Both the position numbers and the translations under genes were made by a program. Shown one piece after another: positions 34,449 through 43,837 of a stretch of DNA of 64,000 nucleotides (within the stretch, counting starts at the first letter, position 1; every line of letters starts with the position of its first letter). Location of the stretch: contig NZ_VIRM01000001.1 in assembly GCF_006874475.1 (NCBI RefSeq), positions 124,001 through 188,000 of the forward strand, written 5' to 3'. The notes below the pieces were generated by a model. That model was not told where the DNA came from. It did no database searches and saw only the letters and a program-made list of their open reading frames with translations. Origin of the DNA: Microbispora hainanensis. GTDB taxonomy: Bacteria; Actinomycetota; Actinomycetes; Streptosporangiales; Streptosporangiaceae.

Positions 34449-35489
34449 TCAGGGCGGTGAGGCGGTGCTCCCGCGTACGACCAGGTGGGTGGCGAGCTCG
34501 ATGCGGTGCTGTTCGGACGCGTCGCCGGCGCTGACGGCCATGACGAGTTCCCCGGCGGCGGCGCCCATCTTGGCGAGCGGCTGATGGACCGTGGTCATCG
34601 GCGGGTCCGTCCACTGGGCGAGCGGCAGGTCGTCGAAGCCGACGACACTGAGGTCGTCGGGCACGCGCAACCCCGCCCGCAGGGCTGCCTGATAGACCCC
34701 GAGTGCCTGCAGATCGTTGCCGGCGAAGACGGCGGTGGGCCGGTCGGGGAGGGCCAGCAGCGCCTGCGCTTCGGTGCGGCCGGTCTCCACGTAGAGCGGG
34801 CCGGTCCGCAGGAACCGATGGTCGACGGGCACCCCCGCGGTTTCCATGGCCGCGCGGTAGCCGTCGAGCCGGGCACGGCAGCACATCAGGGTCGCCGGAC
34901 CGTTGATCATGGCGATCCTGCGGTGCCCGAGCTCCAGCAGGTGGCGGGTGGCCGACAGGCCGCCGTTCCAGTTCGTCGCCCCGACAGAGGGGACCCGGTG
35001 GCTCGGCTCGCCGTACGGGTCCAGTGCGACGAGCGGGATGGACCTGCTCGCGAGCTGCGCGTGCTCGTGGTCGCTCAGCTCGGCGGAGACGGCGATCACA
35101 CCGGAGGGGCGCCGGGCCAGGACCTCCTCGATCCACCCGTGATGCGGAGAGTTGCGTCCATGCATGTCGGTGACGGCCACGGTCAGGCCGTAGGACTGGG
35201 CGACCTCGTTGACGCCGCGGATGAGCTCCAGCGCCCACAGACTGTCGAGGGCCTGGAAGAGGACCTCGATGACGGCCGCCGACTCGGTCCTCTCCGGCCG
35301 GCGCCGCCAACCGTGCTCACGGATCAGCTCCTCGATCCGGCGCCGGGTGGCGACCGACACACCAGGGCGTCCGTTGATCACCTTGGACACGGTCGGCGGG
35401 GACACCCCGGCCAGCCTGGCGATCTGCGCGACCGTGATCTCCTGGCGGCGCCGCGGTCCTAGCTCAGCGGGAAGGCTTGTGCCGGTCAC
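34449..35489 (-). CDS. LacI-family transcriptional regulator
   Basis: The 346-residue protein has the LacI HTH (ITVAQIARLAGVSPPTVSKVINGRPGVS) and a periplasmic-binding-like sugar domain (PLVALDPYG; ATRHLLELGHRRIAMINGP; AVFAGNDLQALGVYQA). It is divergent from the GH9 cellulase, so it probably responds to a cello-oligosaccharide or similar sugar and controls that gene; a LacI-type palindrome upstream of the GH5 gene at 41.9 kb may be a second target. GTG start at 35489. Confidence 0.9.
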   Translation of the reverse strand: MTGTSLPAELGPRRRQEITVAQIARLAGVSPPTVSKVINGRPGVSVATRRRIEELIREHGWRRRPERTESAAVIEVLFQALDSLWALELIRGVNEVAQSYGLTVAVTDMHGRNSPHHGWIEEVLARRPSGVIAVSAELSDHEHAQLASRSIPLVALDPYGEPSHRVPSVGATNWNGGLSATRHLLELGHRRIAMINGPATLMCCRARLDGYRAAMETAGVPVDHRFLRTGPLYVETGRTEAQALLALPDRPTAVFAGNDLQALGVYQAALRAGLRVPDDLSVVGFDDLPLAQWTDPPMTTVHQPLAKMGAAAGELVMAVSAGDASEQHRIELATHLVVRGSTASPP

Positions 35490-35658
35490 CCACGGAAGTT
35501 TAGAGAACTCGCGACACCATTCGTGAAAAATTCAGAATCATTCGTCGATCCGGTCCGTTGACCTGCGGCAGCGAAATGCGTTCGGCTCGGGAGTGTCCTC
35601 CTGCCACCTCGCGCCTCCATGATGCGGTCACGAAACATAAAGGCCGGAGGTGTTAATC

Positions 35659-37986
35659 ATGAAGAAGCCAGGATGGACGCGTCGCCCCCGGGCGGCGCTG
35701 TCCCTGGCGCTTGCCGTCGGCGCGGCGTCGTTCGCCGTCGTGACCGCGACGAGCCCGGTGCACGCCGTCACGCGGCCGCCGCTCGGGCAGAACATCAAGG
35801 TCAACCAGGTCGCCTACGCGCCGGGCATGGCCAAGCAGGCGACTGTCGTGAGCTCCTCCACCTCGCCGCTGACGTGGAGTCTGCTCAATGACGCCGACCA
35901 GGTGGTGGCGACCGGAACCACGACCGTCTTCGGGCAGGACGCGCCCTCGGGCGACGCCGTTCACAAAATCGACTTCTCGTCGTACACGGGAACGGGTACG
36001 AATTTCGTGCTCACCGTGGGCAACGAGTCCAGCCGGCCCTTCGATGTCAGTGTGGGCGCCTGGAAGAAGCTCCCGTACGACGCGCTCGCGTTCTTCTACC
36101 ACCAGCGGAGCGGAATCGCGATCGAGGGTCAGTACGCGGGCAGCCAGTACGCCCGGCCCGCCGGGCACGTGAACGTCTCGCCCAATCAGGGCGACAACGC
36201 CGTGCCCTGCCGCACGAGCTGCGGCTACACCCTGGACGTCCGCGGCGGCTGGTACGACGCCGGCGACCACGGCAAGTACGTGGTCAACGGCGGCATGTCG
36301 GCCTGGCAGCTCGTCAACATCTACGAGCGGGCCAAGAACGTCCCCGGCGCCGACCCCGCGGCCTTCGGCGACGGCACCATGGCCATCCCTGAGCGGGGCA
36401 ACGGCGTGCCCGACATCCTCGACGAGGCCCGCTGGGAGATCGACTTCATGCTGAAGATGCAGGTCCCGGACGGGAGGCCGCTGGCGGGCATGGCACATGC
36501 CAAGATCCACGACCAGGCGTGGACCGGCCTGCCGCTGCGGCCCGACCAGGATCCCCAGCCCCGGCTGCTGTCGGCGCCCACCACCGCCGCCACGCTGAAC
36601 CTCGCCGCGTCGGCCGCGCAGTGCGCCCGCGTGTGGGCCTCCATCGACGCGGCCTTCTCCAGCCGCTGCCTCACCGCCGCCGAGAAGGCGTACGCGGCGG
36701 CCAAGGCGAACCCGTCCGTCATCGCCCCGAGCAGCGACGACCAGGGCGGCGGCTCCTACGTCGACACCAAGGTGACCGACGAGTTCTACTGGGCGGCCGC
36801 CGAACTGTACGTCACCACGGGCAAGCAGACCTACCGCGACGACCTCACCGGCTCGTCCCTCTACTACGGCAGGAGCTTCACCAACGAAGGCGCCCAGTGG
36901 TCGGAGGTCGGCTCACTCGGCGACATCACGCTCGCGCTCGTGCCGAACGGCCTGACCTCCACCATCGGGACGCAGCTGCGGAACCGTTTCGTGAGCAACG
37001 GCGACACCTTGCTTACCGCGATGCGCGGCCAGGGCTACCCCGTGCCGTTCGCGCCGCCCGGCGGAGGCTACATCTGGGGCTCGAACAACCTGATCCTCAA
37101 CAACGCCGCGCTGCTCGCGCTCGCCTACGACTTCAGTGGGCAGGAACGCTTCCGCACCGGGGTGTTCGAGACGATGGCGTACGAATTCGGCCGCAATCCG
37201 ATGGGCCAGTCGTACGTGACCGGATACGGTGACCAGCCCTCGCGCAACGTCCACCACAGGTTCTGGGCTCACCAGCTCGACTCGTCACTGCCGATCGCGC
37301 CGCCCGGGGCGCTGGCCGGCGGCCCGAACAGCGGGCTGCAGGACCCGGTCGCCCAGGAGAGGCTCGGCGGGTGCAGGCCGCAGAAGTGCTACCTGGACGA
37401 CATCAACGCCTGGTCGGTCAACGAGGTCGCGATCAACTGGAACGCGGTGCTGGCGTGGGTGAGCGCGTGGACCGCGGAGAACGCCGGCACATCCGTGAGC
37501 CCGTCGCCCTCACCGTCGGCTTCGCCCAGTCCCAGCCCGTCGCCGTCGCCCTCGCCCTCACCGTCGGCTTCGCCCAGTCCCAGCCCGTCGCCGTCCCCGT
37601 CCCCGTCGCCGTCCCCGTCGCCGTCCCCGTCCCCGTCCCCGTCGCGGTCTCCGTCGCCTTCGCCTTCGCCGAGCACGGGTAAGGCCTGCACCGCGACGTA
37701 CGCCGTGACCAGCCAGTGGCCCGGCGGCTTCGGGGCGACCATCGACGTGAAGAACACCGGGACCGGCACCATCAACGGATGGACGATCGCCTGGACCTTC
37801 CCCAACGGCCAGACGATCACCCAGCTCTGGAGCGCCTCATACACGGTGAACGGATCCAACGTTAACGCGACGAACATGTCCTGGAACGGCACGCTCGGCG
37901 CCGGCGCGTCCACCTCGTTCGGCTTCAACGGCTCGTGGAACGGCACCAACTCGGCTCCGTCCCAGCTGACCTGCACCCCTGCCTGA
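35659..37986 (+). CDS. secreted GH9 endoglucanase with C-terminal CBM2
   Basis: The 775-residue enzyme has a signal peptide (about 1-35), an Ig-like CelD_N domain (about 45-130), a GH9 (alpha/alpha)6 catalytic domain and a CBM2. Catalytic features are WYDAGDHG (Asp200, Asp203), the His of RNVHHRFWAHQ and Glu589 in NEVAINWNA, the proton donor. A Ser-Pro linker of about 60 residues, encoded by a simple cgtccc repeat, joins the CBM2 (about 677-775), which has flanking Cys and exposed Trp for cellulose binding. It cleaves beta-1,4-glucan outside the cell. ggagg eight bases upstream supports ATG 35659. The LacI gene is divergent. Confidence 0.95.
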   Translation: MKKPGWTRRPRAALSLALAVGAASFAVVTATSPVHAVTRPPLGQNIKVNQVAYAPGMAKQATVVSSSTSPLTWSLLNDADQVVATGTTTVFGQDAPSGDAVHKIDFSSYTGTGTNFVLTVGNESSRPFDVSVGAWKKLPYDALAFFYHQRSGIAIEGQYAGSQYARPAGHVNVSPNQGDNAVPCRTSCGYTLDVRGGWYDAGDHGKYVVNGGMSAWQLVNIYERAKNVPGADPAAFGDGTMAIPERGNGVPDILDEARWEIDFMLKMQVPDGRPLAGMAHAKIHDQAWTGLPLRPDQDPQPRLLSAPTTAATLNLAASAAQCARVWASIDAAFSSRCLTAAEKAYAAAKANPSVIAPSSDDQGGGSYVDTKVTDEFYWAAAELYVTTGKQTYRDDLTGSSLYYGRSFTNEGAQWSEVGSLGDITLALVPNGLTSTIGTQLRNRFVSNGDTLLTAMRGQGYPVPFAPPGGGYIWGSNNLILNNAALLALAYDFSGQERFRTGVFETMAYEFGRNPMGQSYVTGYGDQPSRNVHHRFWAHQLDSSLPIAPPGALAGGPNSGLQDPVAQERLGGCRPQKCYLDDINAWSVNEVAINWNAVLAWVSAWTAENAGTSVSPSPSPSASPSPSPSPSPSPSPSASPSPSPSPSPSPSPSPSPSPSPSPSRSPSPSPSPSTGKACTATYAVTSQWPGGFGATIDVKNTGTGTINGWTIAWTFPNGQTITQLWSASYTVNGSNVNATNMSWNGTLGAGASTSFGFNGSWNGTNSAPSQLTCTPA

Positions 37987-37991
37987 CACAC

Positions 37992-38029
37992 ACGTGGCCC
38001 CCGCGCGCGAACCCCGCGCGGGGCCACGT
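37992..38029. terminator. hairpin terminator between cellulase and ehu operon
   Basis: Arms acgtggccccc/gggggccacgt with an extended GC stem lie in the convergent gap and can serve both transcripts. Confidence 0.75.
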
Positions 38030-38047
38030 TCGTCCACCCAGGCGGGA

Positions 38048-38851
38048 TCAGGCGTCCAGCACGGCCTGCAGGAAGTCGCGGGTGCGCTGCTGCGCCGGCT
38101 CGGTGAAGATCTGCTCGGGCGGCCCCTCCTCGACGATCTGCCCTTGGTCGAACATGAGGACCCGGTGGGAGATGTCTCTGGCGAAGTTCATTTCGTGGGT
38201 GACGCACAACAGCGTCAGGTTGCCCTGGTGTGCGATGTCGCGCAGGAGGTTCTGCACGCCGGAGACGAGTTCGGGGTCGAGTGCCGAGGTGACCTCGTCG
38301 AGCAGCAGCACCTCGGGTTCCATCGCGAGGGCCCGCGCGATCGCGACCCGCTGCTGCTGCCCGCCGGACAGTTGCGACGGGTGTGCGTGTGCCTTGTCGG
38401 CCAGGCCGACCATCTTCAGCAGCTCGTGCGCCTTATCCTCCGCCTGCTCGCGTGGGACGCCGAGGGCGCGGACCGGCGCTTCGGTGATGTTGCGCAGGAC
38501 GTTCATGTTCGGGAACAGGTTGAACTGCTGGAACACCATGCCGATCTTCTTGCGGACCTGGCGCAGGTGGCGCTCGTCCGCGGGCACCTGCCGGTCGCCG
38601 CGCCGCATGTGGGAAAGGCACTGACCGTCGACGTGGATGGTGCCGGAGGTGACCCGTTCGAGGGTCATCAGCAGGCGCAGGATCGTGGTCTTGCCCGACC
38701 CGCTCGGGCCGATCAGCGTGACGCGCTCGCCGCGTCCGACGTGGAAGTCCAGCTCGCGCAGGACCGACACGTCACCGAAGCGCTTGCCGACCTTGTCGAA
38801 CCGGATCATCAAGGGCTCCTCGGCCCCGGCGGGCTGGGTTTCAGGTGTCAA
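38048..38851 (-). CDS. ehuA: ectoine/hydroxyectoine ABC transporter ATPase
   Basis: The 267-residue ATPase has Walker A GPSGSGKT, signature LSGGQQQR, Walker B VLLLDEVTSALD and H-loop CVTHEM. Specific segments (LMTLERVTSGTIHVDG; RKKIGMVFQQFNLFPNMNVLRN; RDISHRVLMFDQGQIVEEGPP) match EhuA proteins rather than generic glutamine ATPases. It powers uptake of the compatible solutes ectoine and hydroxyectoine. Last gene of the operon, overlapping ehuD by 11 bp. Confidence 0.9.
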   Translation of the reverse strand: MTPETQPAGAEEPLMIRFDKVGKRFGDVSVLRELDFHVGRGERVTLIGPSGSGKTTILRLLMTLERVTSGTIHVDGQCLSHMRRGDRQVPADERHLRQVRKKIGMVFQQFNLFPNMNVLRNITEAPVRALGVPREQAEDKAHELLKMVGLADKAHAHPSQLSGGQQQRVAIARALAMEPEVLLLDEVTSALDPELVSGVQNLLRDIAHQGNLTLLCVTHEMNFARDISHRVLMFDQGQIVEEGPPEQIFTEPAQQRTRDFLQAVLDA

Positions 38852-39494
38852 AGCGGCGCTCCATACGGCGGATGAGGATCGACGCGGGGATCGCGATGAG
38901 GAGGAAGAACAGGCCGGCGATGGTCATCGGCTCCAGGTAGCGGAAGCGTTCGGAGCCGAGCTCGCGGGCGAGTCCGATGACGTCGACGACGGTGATGATG
39001 GACAGCTGCGGCGATTCTTTGAATATCGCGACGAGGTAGTTGCCCAGGGCGGGCAGCGACCGGCGTACGGCCTGGGGGAGGATGACGCTGATCCAGGTCC
39101 AGTGGCGCGGCAGATTGAGGGCGATCGCCGCCTCCCACTGACCCTTCGGCACCCCGTCGATGCCCGCCCGGTAGACCTCCGAGGTGTAGGAGGCGTAGTG
39201 CACGCCGAGCCCGATGATCCCGGTCGTCAGCGCGGTCATTCTGACCCCGAAGTCCGGCATCACGTAGTAGAGGACGAAAAGCTGCACCAGCAGCGGCGTA
39301 CTCCGGATGAACTCGCTGATCGCCCCCACCGGGCGGCTGATGTACGACCGGCGCGAGCGGCGCAGCAGCGCCACGAAGAGCCCCAGGACGAAGGCGAGCA
39401 CCGCCCCGCCGAGCGTCGCCTGGAGGGTGACGAGCAGGCCCTGGGTGAGGAGATCCGGGAGGATCTCCATCGTCCAGTCCCAGTCCCAGATCAT
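38841..39494 (-). CDS. ehuD: ectoine/hydroxyectoine ABC transporter permease EhuD
   Basis: A 217-residue polar-amino-acid-type permease with about five helices and the coupling loop GQWEAAIALNLPRHWTW. YISRPVGAISEFIRSTPLLVQLFVLYYVMPDFGVR in outline is characteristic of EhuD. Start overlaps the ehuC stop by 4 bp (ATGA-like), end overlaps ehuA. Confidence 0.88.
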   Translation of the reverse strand: MIWDWDWTMEILPDLLTQGLLVTLQATLGGAVLAFVLGLFVALLRRSRRSYISRPVGAISEFIRSTPLLVQLFVLYYVMPDFGVRMTALTTGIIGLGVHYASYTSEVYRAGIDGVPKGQWEAAIALNLPRHWTWISVILPQAVRRSLPALGNYLVAIFKESPQLSIITVVDVIGLARELGSERFRYLEPMTIAGLFFLLIAIPASILIRRMERRFDT

Positions 39495-40222
39495 CGGGCC
39501 GCCTCCACTGTCCGCGCGGCCCGGCGCCGCGGTCTCTCACGGCCCACCACCCGGGCGGCCCGCCTCTCGACGAACCTCATCAGCAACGTGATCAGATAGG
39601 AGAGCAGGAAGTAGATCACCAGCAACAGCGCGAAGACGATCAGCTGGTCACTGCCGGAGTTGACGAGCAGCCTGCCCTCGTAGGCCAAGTCGGCCACGGT
39701 GATGGCGGACAGCAGCGACGTCGCCTTGAGCAGCTCGATGAGCAGGTTGTTCATCGGGGGGACCATCTCGACGAACGCCTGCGGCAGGACGACGTACCGC
39801 ATGCGCTGGAACGGCGAGAAGTTGAGCGCGACGGCGGCCTCACGCTGGCCGCGCGGCACGGCGCGCACCGCGCCCCGCACGACCTCCGAACCGTACGCGC
39901 CGAGGTTGAGCCCGAGCGCGAGGACGCCGGCGAAGATCTTGTCCAGCTGGAAGCCGGTGAGGAGCGGCATCGCGTAGAACAACCAGAACAGCTGCACCAG
40001 CACCGACGTGCCACGGAAGAACTCCATGTAGACACGGGCGACGGCCCGCGCGCGCCGGTGGCGCGAGGTCGCCATCAGCCCCACGGGCAGGGCGATGGCG
40101 ATGGCGATCACGGAGCCACCGATGGCGCTCTGCAGCGTGATCACGGTCCCGTCGCACAGGAAGGGCATCGTCTCGCCGAGGGCGCCGGGCAACTCCGCGC
40201 TGCACGGATTGATAGTGATCAT
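39491..40222 (-). CDS. ehuC: ectoine/hydroxyectoine ABC transporter permease EhuC
   Basis: A 243-residue permease of the HisM/GlnP class (EFFRGTSVLVQLFWLFYAMPL; GQREAAVALNFSPFQRMRYVVLPQ). It pairs with EhuD to form the channel. Starts 7 bp after ehuB. The Arg-rich C-terminus (ERPRRRAARTVEAAR) is a small extension. Confidence 0.88.
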   Translation of the reverse strand: MITINPCSAELPGALGETMPFLCDGTVITLQSAIGGSVIAIAIALPVGLMATSRHRRARAVARVYMEFFRGTSVLVQLFWLFYAMPLLTGFQLDKIFAGVLALGLNLGAYGSEVVRGAVRAVPRGQREAAVALNFSPFQRMRYVVLPQAFVEMVPPMNNLLIELLKATSLLSAITVADLAYEGRLLVNSGSDQLIVFALLLVIYFLLSYLITLLMRFVERRAARVVGRERPRRRAARTVEAAR

Positions 40223-40229
40223 TTTCGTG

Positions 40230-41162
40230 TCAGGAACCCGCGCACAGTTGTTGTGCGGTGAGCGTGGCGGCGTTGTCGACCTCGGTCTGGGTGAAGCCGA
40301 ACTTCTCGATGATCGGCAGCACGCCCTTTGCGTCCTGCAGCTTCTTCAGCTCGGCGTTGAACGCCTGCAGCAGCGCGGTGTCGTTCTTGCGGAAGCCGTA
40401 CCCGCCGGCGCCGACCTGCTCCTTGCCGTCGACAACCGGGACGAACGACTCGGTCACCTCCAGCGGCTCGTCCGCGTACTGCTGCTGGAGGGTCCAGCGC
40501 AGCGAGACGGCGGTCAGTGCGATGGCGTCCACCCGGCCGGCGAGAATGCCCTTGAACGCGGCGTTCTGGTTGGGGAAGACCTTGATCTGGTCGCCCTTGA
40601 CGCCGCCGCTCTCCGCGTACCCCTTCTCCACGGCGCCTTCGAGCACGCCGACCTTGGTGTCGCCCTTGGCGATGTCCTCGAAGCTCGTGATGTTCTTGGG
40701 GTTGCCCTTGGCCACCAGGAACGCGTTGGCGGCGGCGTAGTCGGGGTTGGAGAAGGCGATCTGCGCGCACCGCTCGGGGGTGATGAACATGCCGGCGGCG
40801 ATGAAGTCGTACTGCCCGGACTGCAGCCCGGGAATCAGGGAGCCGAAGGAGTCGACGATCTGCGCCTCCAGCTTGTCCACGCCGAGCGCCTTGAAGATCA
40901 CGCGGGCCACTTCAGGGGCCTCGCCGGTCAGGTTGCCGTCCTTGTCGCGGTAGCCGTACGGCTGCTCGTTGGCGATGCCGACCTTGATGGTGCCGGCCTG
41001 TTTGAACTTGGCCAGCGGGTCGGTCTCGGCGCTGGCACCCGTACTGCCGCCGTTGTCGACGCGGCTACAGCCGGAGATCAGGGCGGGGGCGCCGGCGAGC
41101 GCCGCCACGGTCAGCCCAGAGGTCTTGAAGAAATCCCGACGTGTCGAGCGGTGGGCCGTCAC
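40230..41162 (-). CDS. ehuB: ectoine/hydroxyectoine-binding protein EhuB (Tat lipoprotein)
   Basis: The 310-residue binding protein starts with a twin-arginine signal (TRRDFFKTSGLTVAALAG) that ends in a lipobox (LISGC), so it is probably exported folded and lipid-anchored. The SBP_bac_3 body has GTIKVGIANEQPYGYRDKDG, GEAPEVARVIFKALGVD and FITPERCAQIAFSNPDY, which match EhuB. First gene of ehuBCDA; the promoter should lie in 41163-41400. Confidence 0.9.
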   Translation of the reverse strand: MTAHRSTRRDFFKTSGLTVAALAGAPALISGCSRVDNGGSTGASAETDPLAKFKQAGTIKVGIANEQPYGYRDKDGNLTGEAPEVARVIFKALGVDKLEAQIVDSFGSLIPGLQSGQYDFIAAGMFITPERCAQIAFSNPDYAAANAFLVAKGNPKNITSFEDIAKGDTKVGVLEGAVEKGYAESGGVKGDQIKVFPNQNAAFKGILAGRVDAIALTAVSLRWTLQQQYADEPLEVTESFVPVVDGKEQVGAGGYGFRKNDTALLQAFNAELKKLQDAKGVLPIIEKFGFTQTEVDNAATLTAQQLCAGS

Positions 41163-41934
41163 GTTTCGCTCCCGTTCGTCCCGTTGTCGTCACCATGCTT
41201 GTCCGAGCGGATCTTCAGCAACGGGCGGACCTTGCCGTTCCGCGCGTTCATCGGACCGGCGATGTGTTTCGCCAACATGGCCCCCGAACGTAGCGGACTG
41301 CCTTGTACGCCCCTTCTGCGTGATTCGAGGGCGAAGTGTTTGACAGCGTGGGCGACCGGGTAGGGCCGCAGGTTTTCCGCTTCTCGAGCCGTCGGAGCGC
41401 CGTTCGCTCCTGTCATCGTTCAGGCCACTAACCTTTGACCAGTGCAAACGTCCTCACTGCACGCATGTGGTCGCCGTGCGGAACGGCTTGCGGGGTCGTC
41501 ACGGAACGGTCGCGATCCGGGCACGGCGCGCTTCCACCTGCGAACAATCTTGTGATTTTGCTCGCGGGACATTGATGTCAACCTGTGACCTGGGCAAACC
41601 CCGAGATTCTGGTCTGCCACGCCGCAGGGAAGGCCATAACCAGGGAGTCAGTGATCACCCCGGAGCCGTTCTGCCACGTGGCCGTGGCCAGGTGCGGTCT
41701 CCGCACCGTGCGGCCGGTGCGGTGGAGTCGCATCGGCGCCGTCGGGGTGTTGGCGTGACCGGGAAGTCGGCCTGAAATTTACAGCGGTGCCCATGGCGGA
41801 CCAGCGGTTCGAGCGCGTCGTCTCCCTTTCTGTTGACGCACTCCCGCCTCCTCTCTAGCGTGAGGCCTCTGTGGTGATGTTATCGCTAACAGTGTGCGCA
41901 GGTGAAAGTTCGGCCCAGCAATTCGGATCTCGTG
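41163..41934. other. long divergent intergenic region
   Basis: About 770 bp between ehuB and the GH5 gene. I find no reading frame with credible start, composition or homology. The left part must hold the ehu promoter; the right end holds a LacI-type operator (41878-41891) for the GH5 gene. AT-richer patches near 41360-41460 and 41550-41600 may be promoter elements. Confidence 0.6.
41878..41891. promoter_or_regulatory. LacI-family operator (TGTTATCGCTAACA)
   Basis: The 14-bp near-palindrome has perfect TGTTA/TAACA arms, and closely resembles the LacI-family consensus TGTTAGCGCTAACA. It lies just upstream of the GH5 start region, where it would repress transcription. The LacI protein at 34449-35489 is the only one in the window. 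Confidence 0.7.
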
Positions 41935-43485
41935 ATGGGACATTTCATGGCACTGAGTATGGCGTCTGATGATTACTCATCAGTGCGGACCATCCGATCG
42001 TTGCGCCGATTGCTGATCGCTCTTGTGGTGACCGTGCTCGCCGCAGTGGCAGCCCTCGTCCCCGCGCCGTCGGCCAATGCCGCCACCAGCCAATTCCGAG
42101 GCATGAACTGGGCCGTGCTGGGTGACAACTTCAGCACCGGCACGCTCGTCCTGCAGGGCCTGAGCCAGTCCGACAGCAACGCGACAGTACGAGCCAAGGC
42201 CAACGCGCTCTACGACTACATGGAATACACCATGGGGGTCAACACTGTCCGGTTGCCTATCAACACTCACACTGTGGCCAACACGAACTGGTGGAATTCC
42301 TATCGCGGCGCCATCGACGCCGCCACCGACCGTGGATTCAAGGTCATCCTGGCCTATTGGGAGGACGGCGCGGCCTCCGGCGGAAGGATCACGAACCTCG
42401 CCGCGTGGAACTCGATGTGGTCCACCGTGACCAACACGTACGGCTCCAACAGCAACGTCTACTTCGAGCCCATGAACGAGCCGCACGGCTACTCGTCGGC
42501 GGACTGGCGCAACGTGGCAGCGAACTGGCTCAGCACTCACACCTCGGCGGTGCCCGGCCGGGTGCTCATCGGCGGCACCGGATTCAGCCAGGACCTCCGG
42601 GACATCTGCAACGACAGCCGCTTCAACTCGACGCTGCTGTCCTTCCACTACTACGCCTTCTTCTACAGCGCGATGACCTACGACGCTTTCCGGAGTCACA
42701 TCCAGACGCTTCTGGGCAACTGCGCCTCCCGTGCGATCGCGACGGAATTCGGCGCGCCGATGTCCACCGGCCTCAACTACGCCGACGCGAACAGCACCGA
42801 CAACTTCGTGCGCTACCTCCGCGCCGTCGCGCAGGTCATGCGTGACAACCAGATGGGCGGCACCTACTGGCCCGCCCTCGGCGGCAAGCCGGGCGACATC
42901 GGCTACGACTGGTACTCGATGTACGCCCTCGGCGGCAGTGGCACCAATCTCACCTTGAGCATCCGCAACCAATCCGGCGCCGACCGGATCCGCTACGCCT
43001 GGGGTGACACCATCGGCGGCTCCACCCCCTCACCTTCACCCTCGTCTTCGTCTTCGCCGCAGACCGAACCCTTCTACCGGATCGACGTACGCCACAGCGG
43101 CAAGACCATGGACGTCCTGCAAGCGAGCACCGCCAACGGCGCGCGCGTCGGCCAGTACCCCTACGGCGGCAACCCGTGGCAGCAATGGCGGTTCCAGGAC
43201 GCCGGCAGTGGCTACTGGCGCATCGTCAGCCGCCACAGCGGAAAGTGCCTCGACGTGACGGGCGCTTCAACCGCCGACGGTGCCGAGCTCATCCAGTACA
43301 CCTGTGGCACCGGCACCAATCAGCAGTTCCAGATGGTCGCCGACGGTGGCTACTTCCAGCTCCGCGCACGACACAGCGGCAAATGCGTGGACGTACCGTC
43401 CGCCTCCACCGCGGACGGCGTGATCCTCAAGCAGTACTCGTGCAACACCGGCGCCAATCAGCAGTGGTCGCGCACGGCCGTCTAA
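41935..43485 (+). CDS. secreted GH5 glycoside hydrolase with ricin-B lectin domain
   Basis: About 516 residues: signal peptide with a long basic n-region (SLRRLLIALVVTVLAAVAALVPAPSANA), a GH5 TIM barrel with the acid/base Glu in FEPMNEPHG (near residue 182) and nucleophile Glu in ATEFGAP (near 271), a short Ser-Pro linker and a beta-trefoil ricin-B/CBM13-type domain with three QxW-type repeats (QQWRF, QQFQM, QQWSR). It probably acts on cellulose or mannan. Start is ambiguous: GTG 41902, ATG 41935, 41947 and 41959 are all in frame; none has a strong ribosome-binding site. The LacI-type operator upstream suggests sugar-dependent control. Confidence 0.9.
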   Translation: MGHFMALSMASDDYSSVRTIRSLRRLLIALVVTVLAAVAALVPAPSANAATSQFRGMNWAVLGDNFSTGTLVLQGLSQSDSNATVRAKANALYDYMEYTMGVNTVRLPINTHTVANTNWWNSYRGAIDAATDRGFKVILAYWEDGAASGGRITNLAAWNSMWSTVTNTYGSNSNVYFEPMNEPHGYSSADWRNVAANWLSTHTSAVPGRVLIGGTGFSQDLRDICNDSRFNSTLLSFHYYAFFYSAMTYDAFRSHIQTLLGNCASRAIATEFGAPMSTGLNYADANSTDNFVRYLRAVAQVMRDNQMGGTYWPALGGKPGDIGYDWYSMYALGGSGTNLTLSIRNQSGADRIRYAWGDTIGGSTPSPSPSSSSSPQTEPFYRIDVRHSGKTMDVLQASTANGARVGQYPYGGNPWQQWRFQDAGSGYWRIVSRHSGKCLDVTGASTADGAELIQYTCGTGTNQQFQMVADGGYFQLRARHSGKCVDVPSASTADGVILKQYSCNTGANQQWSRTAV

Positions 43486-43837
43486 CGGTCGTCTCGACGT
43501 GACCGCGGGTCCGCGGTACGTCCCCCTCCCCGGTGCCGATCTCGTGCTGTGCGCTCGGTGCCGGGATCCGGACAGCGGCATCCTGCGGTCCCCTCGACGA
43601 ACAGCGCTGTGAGCAGGTCGGACAACGCCTGGATCCGCACCTAACCGAGTGCCGGCGGGTGCTCGGCTGGACCGGCGTCCCCAGGCCGAGATCAGCGGCG
43701 CGAGTGTCAGGCCGAGTTCGCCCGCGTGGATGGCGGCCACGTGCGCGTCGATCTCGGCGTCGTCGGAGATCCTGGCCCGCCGGGCCGTACGGGCCGCCGT
43801 GACCCGTGGGCCAAACCGGATCAGGAACCCCGTCGGA
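43486..43837 (-). pseudogene. gene-free stretch with a possible decayed coding fragment
   Basis: Read leftward from about 43820 to 43670, the sequence gives a protein-like run (FGPRVTAARTARRARISD; AAIHAGELGLTLAPLISAW) without a start and it decays into Arg/Pro noise, so it may be the remnant of a gene. I cannot name its family. The rest of the stretch shows nothing. Confidence 0.3.

Noticed and set aside
37490-37680. Possible CRISPR-like or VNTR array in the GH9 gene
   Set aside because: It is the Ser-Pro linker codon repeat of a cellulase; there are no spacers.
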